A stretch of DNA of 64,000 bases from Comamonadaceae bacterium G21597-S1 (GTDB taxonomy: Bacteria; Pseudomonadota; Gammaproteobacteria; Burkholderiales; Burkholderiaceae_C): contig JAPWHR010000004.1 of the NCBI GenBank assembly GCA_027214345.1, positions 256,001-320,000 of the forward strand, given 5' to 3'. The notes beneath the pieces are model-generated. The model was not told the DNA's origin. It did no database searches and saw only the letters and a program-made list of their open reading frames with translations. Shown here piece by piece: positions 57,375 through 64,000 of this stretch (the stretch's first letter is position 1; every line of letters starts with the position of its first letter). Both the position numbers and the translations under genes were made by a program.

Positions 57375-58136
57375 ATGAAGAACATTGACAAGTGGCAACC
57401 TAGTAAGTTCGTCTATAAGAACGAAAGGCTCATCGCGTCTAGAGACACGGCCGAAGTCGGACTAGGCTCAAGGCTGGCTGCGGACCTGGTCGCCAGGGCG
57501 TATGGGCTGCATCTCCGCAACCATGCGAGAGGACGGTTGCTGGATCTGGGGTGTGGGAAAGCTCCTCTTTACCATGTATATCGCGATAGTATCGTCGAAA
57601 ACATCTGCGTAGACTGGAAGAATACCAGTCACAAAAATGACTATCTGGATTTGGAGGCTGATCTAACCAAGCATTTGCCATTCGATGATGGAGAATTTGA
57701 TACGATTTTGCTTTCCGATGTTCTGGAGCACATACCAGAGCCAGAATTGCTGTGGTGTGAAATGGCACGGGTATTGTCAATCAACGGAAAGATTATTATG
57801 AACGTTCCGTTTTGTTACTGGCTTCATGAGCAGCCGTACGACTATTACCGATATACAGAGCATGCATTGCGCCGATTTGCGGCTAGGTCTGGCATGAGTG
57901 TTGTGATGCTTTGTTCAATCGGCGGAGCTCCCGAAATAATAGCAGATGTTTTTGCCAAGAACCTTCTTCGCGCCGGTCGAACTGGTCGTGCTGCTTCTCT
58001 ATTTGTGCAATGGGCAACATTTAAAATTATCGACACCAAACTGGGCAAGAAGATCTCAGATGCTACCAAAGACTCGTTTCCGCTAGGCTATTTTCTTGTT
58101 GCCCAGAAGCGAGCTCCTGGTGATCCGGCTATTTGA
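57375..58136 (+). CDS. Class I SAM-dependent methyltransferase
   Basis: 253 residues from ATG 57375; earlier starts are unconserved. SAM motif I is LLDLGCGKAPLY and the post-motif FDTILLSDVLEHIPEPE is of the Methyltransf_11 type; WLHEQPYDYYRYTEHALRRF is common in polysaccharide-locus methyltransferases. It probably methylates a sugar. The gene is clearly AT-richer than its flanks. Confidence 0.85.
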   Translation: MKNIDKWQPSKFVYKNERLIASRDTAEVGLGSRLAADLVARAYGLHLRNHARGRLLDLGCGKAPLYHVYRDSIVENICVDWKNTSHKNDYLDLEADLTKHLPFDDGEFDTILLSDVLEHIPEPELLWCEMARVLSINGKIIMNVPFCYWLHEQPYDYYRYTEHALRRFAARSGMSVVMLCSIGGAPEIIADVFAKNLLRAGRTGRAASLFVQWATFKIIDTKLGKKISDATKDSFPLGYFLVAQKRAPGDPAI

Positions 58137-58297
58137 GTTGAGTAAATTGACTAGACAGGACGCTGTGTATTGGGAGATGTTCTTTCTGGGCGAGCTCGCG
58201 ATCAGCGAATCATCTGCTGAATCATCGTGGCCGCAATCCTGTCTAGTTATATAATAAGCATGATATGGCAAATTGCATTATTTGTAATTGAGCCTCG

Positions 58298-59121
58298 ATG
58301 TTTGTCTGTGACCGGAGGGCGGACGATATTGCTAGATTCTATCGTCAGCGATTGGTTTGTGATTTGTCGCCTGGCAACGATTATGTTGACGATTCGATTT
58401 GCCTTTGTATTCGATGTCAGTTGTTGTTTTCTAGGCCGCCGAAAGCTGGGAGTGCAAGTTTTTATTCGAAGGTAACTCAGTTGCCAAGTTATTGTGAAAG
58501 CTTCCGTTGGAAACGGGGTGAACTCCGTAATTATATTGGTGGTACACCCGCGCCTATTGGTATTCTTGAAATTGACTGCGGTGCAGGTAATTTTCTGAGC
58601 TTCATTGCAACACTTTCGAATGTAAATGTCATCGGATTGGATGCCTACATGCCTACATGCCTACATGCCTACATGCCTACATGCCTACATGCCTACATGC
58701 CTACATGCCTACATGCCTTCTGTCGAGAGAACCTTGGGTTGTGGCTCTATCGCGCATTGCCTGAGCGTCGACGAGTTTGCGGCTCCGTTTCCAGAGACCA
58801 GAGACGAAGTTCGATCTGATTTGTTTGTTCCATTGCCTGGAACACGTCGAATCACCACTATTATTCATGAAGGCCGCGCTTTCTGTGTTGGCTCCAGGGT
58901 GCGAAATTATTATAAGTGTGCCCTATTCGATGTTATCTTCTGAGGGGAAATCGATGGCCCCGATGAATTTGCCGCCGCATCATCTTCCCCAATAGAGTGG
59001 AAAGGCGTTAGAGGCTCTCGGCGAATCGATTGACAAAAAGGTTTGGGATCGTACTGAAAGCTCGAAAGTGACACTGATGGCCCCTTTTTGCTTCTATGTG
59101 TGTCTGCGAAAGCTCGGCTAG
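58298..59121 (+). pseudogene. SAM-dependent methyltransferase pseudogene with octamer repeat expansion
   Basis: The 5' frame (from ATG 58298) has a cysteine-pair start, LFSRPPKAGSASFYSK and SAM motif I ILEIDCGAGNFLS. At 58643 the octamer tract begins. With one copy of the octamer the frame would read on as GLDAYMPSVERTLG and SVDEFAAPFPET. A 7-bp tandem duplication (CCAGAGA x2, about 58,794-58,807) shifts frame again; beyond it KFDLICLFHCLEHVESP, the methyltransferase post-motif, is readable. A TAG follows NLPPHHLPQ at 58993-58995, and homologous-looking codons continue to a TAG at 59121. At least three lesions, so the copy is inactive as written. Confidence 0.85.
58643..58714. repeat. Octanucleotide tandem repeat GCCTACAT x9
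   Basis: Nine perfect uninterrupted copies (72 bp) followed by a partial GCCT. The unit is not divisible by three, so each gain or loss shifts the reading frame. It lies in coding sequence of a methyltransferase pseudogene just after SAM motif I. Confidence 0.98.
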
Positions 59122-59186
59122 CGAGGTAAGGGTGATGAAGTTATTGCCGGCGATATTGACTTTGCTATTTATAAATCCGAAATGCT

Positions 59187-60350
59187 ATGGAAAAAAATGA
59201 TGCCTCGTTGACGAAAGTGGCATTTGTTCTGCCGTGGAGTCCTGCGAATCAGGGTGGTGTGACGGGCGTTGTTCAAAGATTGATGGAGCATTGGGCCAGC
59301 GAATTCAAGCAAACACCAATATTATTGGTGAATGATTGGAATGCGCGCCACGTTCAAGTTGAGACTGACGCAACATACGCGCGATTTGACGTTTTGGGGC
59401 GATTTAGTTTCATGGGGTTGGCTAAGGGACTATTTCTTGCTCTTCCTGCTGTCTTCCGGTTGGCTCGATTTCTTCGTTTCAATGGAATTGGTGTGATTAA
59501 TTTTCATTATCCAGGCAATGCTCCATTGATTATTGCGTTGATGAAGTCGTTTCGATTATATTCTGGCAAACTTGTTCTCTCCTATCATGGGACAGATGTT
59601 AGAGATTCAATGAGTGGTTTGGAGTATATGGCGCGTGCCTATATATTGCGATCTGCTGATGCGATAGTTGCTTGCTCAAAGGGGTTGGCTGGACGCATCT
59701 CTGAGACATTTGAGATACCCCTTGAAAGGGTGACCGTGATTTATAACGGCGTGGATGGAGGAATCTTTCATCCCTTGGCACCGCCGGTCGATCAGTTGGA
59801 GGGGAAGCTTCCCCATAGTTTTATTGTGTCCGTTGGCTCTTACATCTCAAGAAAAGGACACGATATTACGTTAAAGGCATTTGCCTTGATTGCGGAACAG
59901 TTTCCAGATTTGTGCATTTGCTTCGCTGGCGCCGATGGCCCGTCTCGTACGGAGCTAGTTGATCGAGCATCTGTGCTCGGGATATCTTCGCGAGTATATT
60001 TCTTTGTCGATCTACCGCCAAGGGCTGTTGCCTATCTAGTATCAAAGGCTAGTTTGCTTGTGCAAGCATCCCACGCCGAATCATTTCCATTGTCATTGCT
60101 GGAGGCCGCGGCAGTTGGAGTCAGTATTGTGGCTAGTGATATTTCCGGGCACGATGAAATCATCGTTGACGGTCATTCCGGTACGTTGTTTGAGGCGGGC
60201 AATGTTGATGCATGCGCCAGAAGCATGGTGGCCCGATTGTTAAGTCCAGAAGTTGCCGGAGCAATGTCGGCAAAGCTCCGCGATGAAGTATTGTGTCAAT
60301 TGACTTGGACTCATTGCGCGCGACATTATCAGACTGTCTTTGAGGGTTGA
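59187..60350 (+). CDS. Glycosyltransferase family 4 protein
   Basis: 387 residues. GT-B features: VLPWSPANQGGVTGVV at the acceptor side, LSYHGTDVRDS, VIYNGVDGGIFHP, and EX7E in HAESFPLSLLEAAAVGVS. It adds a sugar to a lipid-linked intermediate. The gene belongs to the AT-richer patch with the methyltransferase genes and was probably acquired with them. Confidence 0.9.
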   Translation: MEKNDASLTKVAFVLPWSPANQGGVTGVVQRLMEHWASEFKQTPILLVNDWNARHVQVETDATYARFDVLGRFSFMGLAKGLFLALPAVFRLARFLRFNGIGVINFHYPGNAPLIIALMKSFRLYSGKLVLSYHGTDVRDSMSGLEYMARAYILRSADAIVACSKGLAGRISETFEIPLERVTVIYNGVDGGIFHPLAPPVDQLEGKLPHSFIVSVGSYISRKGHDITLKAFALIAEQFPDLCICFAGADGPSRTELVDRASVLGISSRVYFFVDLPPRAVAYLVSKASLLVQASHAESFPLSLLEAAAVGVSIVASDISGHDEIIVDGHSGTLFEAGNVDACARSMVARLLSPEVAGAMSAKLRDEVLCQLTWTHCARHYQTVFEG

Positions 60351-60508
60351 TCGTTGATGTGTGTTGGCTCCTGGTTGCTGCATGCGTTAGCGCTGCGGGG
60401 TCAATGCCGCGGCTCCGACGACTTCATGATTATTTCTCTGAGAGGATCTTGGGGTGATGCCTGATCCTTTATTTAACTCCATGTGAGTTTAGGATTGACA
60501 CGAGATCA

Positions 60509-62476
60509 TCATTTTTCCGACCATTTGAACGCCTCGGGAATTCCCTCGGACTTTAGGATCGCCGCTCCCATTTCCGATGAGCCTGCGACCGACAAATGAC
60601 TTTGGTCAATGTATCTTGGCTTGTTGTCCAAAGTCAGTTGCGCACATCTGTTCTCGGGGCACAAGAAGCCGTTTCCATCGAAATAACGCGCATTGCGAAT
60701 CTGTGCTGTGAGTGCCCGCAGTCGTTGGTTGACGTCAGTCACGTCGGATGTCAGTGGCACATCGCTCACGTCGCAGTGCCTGAGTGGAACGCGAAGGGCC
60801 TTCTCCCGGCAGCGTCGATCAAAAGTTGAAATGATGGGCGCGTTCCCGATGAGCACCACAGTCTGACCACGGGACTGAAGGTGCAGAATGAGACGTTCCA
60901 GATCATCCATGAACGCGGCAGATCGGCTGACGTACGAGGCCCAGGCCGCCGCCAGAATCACGGTCCGATAGGTGGCGAAGTGATTTCGGACGAGTTCGGA
61001 GGATGCAATGCAGTCGCTGGCCCGGCGCGCGTCGACATAGGGTGTCGGATCGGTGAGCAATGGCGGGCAAGCGCCGACGGCAACATTGCGAAACTGGAAA
61101 CCCGCATGGTCTGCAAACGCCTTGACCATGGGCACGTAGTGCGCGGCATTCGAGTCACCCCACAAAATGACCTCCGAGCTGTTGGCTTCAGGGCTTCCCA
61201 GTACACACTTCGGGTTTGCCAGGTCAGCTTCTTCCAGCCGCTGCCGCTGACAGACCCAATCGTGCGTGAAGGCTGGACGCGTCAGCTCCTTGACTGCGGC
61301 GAGTTGGCTCAAATAGGTGTCGGATGCCAGGGGGACGCCGATGCGATGTGCATAAATCACGACCAAGGCGGGCAAGACGACTGCAGCAGCTGGAAGCGCA
61401 AATTGACGGCGGAACACGGCTGCAAATGCCAGAGTGGTGCTGCGCGTCGGGCGCTCCACCCATTCAAGACTGATCCAGGCAAGCAGAAGTGTCGCAGCAA
61501 TGAGGGCAAGGCAGGCCACGAGCCCGGGTTCGCCATAGCCATACCGAAAAAATGCGAAGAGCGGCCAATGCCAGAGATAGGCCGAGTACGACAATGTGCC
61601 GACAAACACCATGGGCCGTGATGCCAGGCCGGGGATGGAACGATGCCGGTTTTCGCCGGCGATGATCAGCAGTGCGGCTCCCACGGTCGGTGCCAGCGCC
61701 GACCATCCGGGAAACGGGTCCTCGGCATTGATCGCGAACAGGCAGACACCCACGACTGTCAGCCCTGTCCACCCCGCGACACGTGCCGCTACCGGGCTCA
61801 GCCGCCAAGGTGTGATGACGGCCGCCACACCTGCGATGGCGCCAACGACCAATTCACCCATGCGGGTTGGCAACATGTAGTACGCGAACGAGGCGTCGGT
61901 CGGAAATGTCCGCGCCGCAAGTTCGAATGACATGCCGGCCAGAATGGCCATCAGCGCGAGGAGTGCAACCGGCCGTATCCAACGAACGCCCCACATCAGA
62001 ATCAATGGCCAGATCAGGTAAAACTGTTCTTCAACGCCGAGGGACCACAAATGCAGCAACGGGATTTCTGCGCTGCTGTTGGCAAAGTAGCCTGTATCCA
62101 GGTCACGCCAGAAGTGGATATTGGCCATGGATGCGATGGACCAGACGGCAGATTTCGCGACCGCCCGGGCATCTTCCGGCGTCATGAAGAACAACGACAC
62201 GACCAATGTCGCTGCCACAACGGTCAGCATCATCGGAACGATCCGACGGATGCGCCGTCGATAGAACTCGATCAACGAAAAGCGGCGTTCCGTGACTTCC
62301 GACGCAATGTGCTTGGAGATCAGGTAGCCGGAGATCACAAAGAAGATGTCGACCCCGAGGAATCCTCCGGGCAATAACGTATCCTTGGCGTGATAGATGA
62401 TGACCGAAAGCACCGCTATGGCCCGCAGTCCATCGATATCGGGTCGGTAGGTATGTGCTTTGGCGACGTCGCTCAT
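60509..62476 (-). CDS. Acyltransferase-3 / SGNH fusion (OafA/YrhL type)
   Basis: 655 residues. Residues 1-350 carry about ten membrane segments with YRPDIDGLRAIAVLSVIIYH (conserved His) and FLGVDIFFVISGYL. The periplasmic C-terminal SGNH domain has VILWGDSNAAHYVPM (Ser) and YIDQSHLSVAGS (Asp/His). It is a self-contained O-acetyltransferase for surface glycans. Convergent to the glycosyltransferase, divergent from the deacetylase. Confidence 0.94.
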   Translation of the reverse strand: MSDVAKAHTYRPDIDGLRAIAVLSVIIYHAKDTLLPGGFLGVDIFFVISGYLISKHIASEVTERRFSLIEFYRRRIRRIVPMMLTVVAATLVVSLFFMTPEDARAVAKSAVWSIASMANIHFWRDLDTGYFANSSAEIPLLHLWSLGVEEQFYLIWPLILMWGVRWIRPVALLALMAILAGMSFELAARTFPTDASFAYYMLPTRMGELVVGAIAGVAAVITPWRLSPVAARVAGWTGLTVVGVCLFAINAEDPFPGWSALAPTVGAALLIIAGENRHRSIPGLASRPMVFVGTLSYSAYLWHWPLFAFFRYGYGEPGLVACLALIAATLLLAWISLEWVERPTRSTTLAFAAVFRRQFALPAAAVVLPALVVIYAHRIGVPLASDTYLSQLAAVKELTRPAFTHDWVCQRQRLEEADLANPKCVLGSPEANSSEVILWGDSNAAHYVPMVKAFADHAGFQFRNVAVGACPPLLTDPTPYVDARRASDCIASSELVRNHFATYRTVILAAAWASYVSRSAAFMDDLERLILHLQSRGQTVVLIGNAPIISTFDRRCREKALRVPLRHCDVSDVPLTSDVTDVNQRLRALTAQIRNARYFDGNGFLCPENRCAQLTLDNKPRYIDQSHLSVAGSSEMGAAILKSEGIPEAFKWSEK

Positions 62477-62645
62477 GGTGGGGCCGTTGGTTTGCAGCCA
62501 GAAGTGATCAGGCGCTCAGTGCCGTAACAGCGGATTCAGACGGTCCCCGCAGGCGGTGGTTTCGGAGTGCGTTGTTTTTGCCAGATATCATGAAGTCGAA
62601 TTGTCAAATGCCCCGGACCACCGTCCGAACCCATGCGAAACAGCT

Positions 62646-63611
62646 GTGAAGTTATACCTGACCTTCGATGTCGAAATATGGTGCGACGGATGGCACGATC
62701 TGGACGGCAGATTCCCCGCCAGTTTCGATCGTTACGTGTACGGTCGCTCCAGCAGTGGCGATTTTGCCTTGCCGAAAACCCTGGAGATCCTGAAACGACA
62801 TGGCTTGAAGGCTGTCTTTTTCGTGGAGCCCTTGTTTGCCGCCCGATTCGGGGTCGAGTTCCTGGCCAGGATCGTGGCGATCATCCAGGCCGATGGCCAT
62901 GACGTTCAACTGCATCTGCACGCCGAGTGGACAGACGAAATCAGACCTTTGGTGTTTCCGGGGCCGCCACAGAAGCGCCAGCATTTGTCGTATTACTCGC
63001 TGGAGGAGCAGATCACGCTCCTGACGCTGGGGCGCGATTTGTTGGCCCAAGCGGGTTGCGACTCCATTAAGGCGTTTCGAGCCGGAAGTTTTGCATGCAA
63101 TCGCGACACTTTCCGGGCGCTCCGCGCGGTCGGCATCCTCATTGACAGCAGCCTGCATGAGATTCTGCCTGACAGCGGCATCGACATGCGGGGGACGTTC
63201 GACTTTCTGCGCCCGCTGGTGCTGGACCAAGTTGTCATATTGCCGCTCACGGTGTTTCGCGATGGCATCGGAAAACTCCGGCCAGCGCAGGTCGGTGCGT
63301 GCGGATTCGAGGAAATCCGAGATGCGATTCTCTCTGCGGCTGCAGCCAACACCCAGCATTTTGTCGTGCTGTCGCACAATTTCGAAATGCTCAAGCAACG
63401 CAGCAGCGAGCCCGATCGCCTGGTGGTGGCTCGATTCGAACGCCTGTGTGCCTTCCTGGCGCAGCAGGCCGGGCGGATCGAGGTGAGCACTTTCTCGAAC
63501 GGGTCCGTTGACATCGAAGAGGGCGCGGCGTTGTCGCCGTTGCCGTTTGCGGGGTTTCCGGCGACGATGCGACGCATAGGCGAGCAGGCTGTGCGGCGGG
63601 TTGTTGGGTAG
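62646..63611 (+). CDS. Polysaccharide deacetylase-like protein
   Basis: 321 residues from a GTG start at 62646, chosen because the protein there begins KLYLTFDVEIWCDGW, the first NodB strand with metal Asp; the earlier ATG adds a non-homologous 30 residues. DVQLHLHAEW carries a His-x-His rather than the usual His-x3-His, and FRAGSFACN matches motif 3. A third deacetylase-fold protein in the window, more distant from NodB than the other two. Confidence 0.82.
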   Translation: MKLYLTFDVEIWCDGWHDLDGRFPASFDRYVYGRSSSGDFALPKTLEILKRHGLKAVFFVEPLFAARFGVEFLARIVAIIQADGHDVQLHLHAEWTDEIRPLVFPGPPQKRQHLSYYSLEEQITLLTLGRDLLAQAGCDSIKAFRAGSFACNRDTFRALRAVGILIDSSLHEILPDSGIDMRGTFDFLRPLVLDQVVILPLTVFRDGIGKLRPAQVGACGFEEIRDAILSAAAANTQHFVVLSHNFEMLKQRSSEPDRLVVARFERLCAFLAQQAGRIEVSTFSNGSVDIEEGAALSPLPFAGFPATMRRIGEQAVRRVVG

Positions 63612-63619
63612 CGGCGACA

Positions 63620-64000
63620 GTGAATCGTCCGTTTTCGGTCTATCTGGATCTGGTGCGGTTTGTTGCAGCCGTGCTGGTCTACCTGTGGCATTCGAATCAA
63701 CGGTTTTTGACTGCCGACGTATTGCCTGCAAGCAACTACGGGCACAGCTCCGTCATCGTGTTCTTCGTCTTGTCGGGTTTCGTCATCGCGTTCGTGACCG
63801 ACACAAAAGAGAAAACGTGGCCTTCGTTCACTGCAAGTCGGTTCTCGCGTGTGTATTCCGTCGCTGTACCGACACTGATCGTGACACTGGTCCTGGACGC
63901 CGTCGGAAGAGTCCTCGCACCGGAAATCTATGACTACCCGTTCGACCATTTCCTGATCCGCTTGGCCAGTGGCCTGCTGATGGCCAATGAAGTGTGGTTT
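63620..64000 (+). CDS. Acyltransferase family 3 protein (3' partial)
   Basis: A GTG at 63620, 8 bases after the deacetylase stop, opens a frame that runs to the window end without a stop (127 codons). It reads SVYLDLVRFVAAVLVYLWHS (family His), FFVLSGFVIAF and FTASRFSRVYSVAVPTL. This is the N-terminal part of a glycan O-acyltransferase, in the same operon as the deacetylase. No ATG is available near the start. Confidence 0.87.
   Translation, partial: MNRPFSVYLDLVRFVAAVLVYLWHSNQRFLTADVLPASNYGHSSVIVFFVLSGFVIAFVTDTKEKTWPSFTASRFSRVYSVAVPTLIVTLVLDAVGRVLAPEIYDYPFDHFLIRLASGLLMANEVWF

Noticed and set aside
58643-58714. Octamer array as a CRISPR array
   Set aside because: Units are 8 bp and contiguous, with no spacers and no cas genes in the window.

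Overview
The window is high-GC proteobacterial chromosome, most probably from a betaproteobacterium. The best evidence is the adenosylhomocysteinase: it carries the insert typical of betaproteobacterial AhcY and sits behind an S-adenosylhomocysteine riboswitch, in an ahcY-tlyA-metF run. The locus also has a full exosortase A (XrtA/EpsH) / PEP-CTERM exopolysaccharide cluster of the kind found in floc- and biofilm-forming Rhodocyclales and Burkholderiales relatives. No rRNA, tRNA or CRISPR array was recognised.

Region 1 (1-16.5 kb) is mostly housekeeping. It holds the 3' part of a tandem-fused double UvrA, a histone-deacetylase-like amidohydrolase, a CHASE3 sensor histidine kinase, a degenerate BLUF-like protein divergent from a Crp/Fnr regulator, and a minus-strand prfC - HAD phosphatase - MFS run. 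The riboswitch/ahcY/tlyA/metF methyl-cycle block follows, then a UDP-glucuronate-epimerase-like gene, a low-molecular-weight tyrosine phosphatase and a cyclic-nucleotide-binding-domain protein.

Region 2 (16.5-21.2 kb) is a four-gene, translationally coupled operon: ABC ATPase, FtsX-type permease, LolA-like periplasmic protein and outer-membrane beta-barrel. It looks like an envelope-spanning lipid or lipoprotein pathway. Base composition falls sharply inside the permease gene. Region 3 (21.2-24.6 kb) is a graveyard of truncated IS3, IS21 and IS66 pieces. It flanks a PEP-CTERM protein resembling flocculation-associated PepA, which has a near-consensus sigma-54 promoter and a strong terminator.

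Region 4 (24.6-46.8 kb, all plus strand) is the XrtA locus. In order it encodes a Wza-like export lipoprotein, a chain-length determinant, a tyrosine autokinase with a Tyr/Gly tail, an outer-membrane protein, an ExeA-like ATPase, a deacetylase, a FemAB protein, a glycosyltransferase, exosortase A fused to EpsI, a UDP-sugar dehydrogenase, a glycosyltransferase, an amidotransferase, an acyltransferase, two glycosyltransferases, a CapK-like ligase, an O-glycosylation ligase and a second deacetylase. The products would build, modify and export a polysaccharide, and sort PEP-CTERM proteins such as the one at 23.1 kb. The initiating sugar transferase and the PrsK/PrsR regulators are not in the window.

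Region 5 (46.8-64 kb, mixed strands) is a mosaic extension with an SGNH/MBOAT O-acetylation pair, an asparagine-synthase homologue lacking the glutaminase cysteine, a beta-helix protein, a 1078-residue VanZ/ligase fusion, a flippase, a methyltransferase and a glycosyltransferase. It also has an SGNH-acyltransferase fusion, a third deacetylase and a truncated acyltransferase. Within an AT-richer patch lies a methyltransferase pseudogene interrupted by nine copies of an octanucleotide repeat, a 7-bp duplication and an in-frame stop. The octamer tract is the most unusual raw sequence signal in the window.
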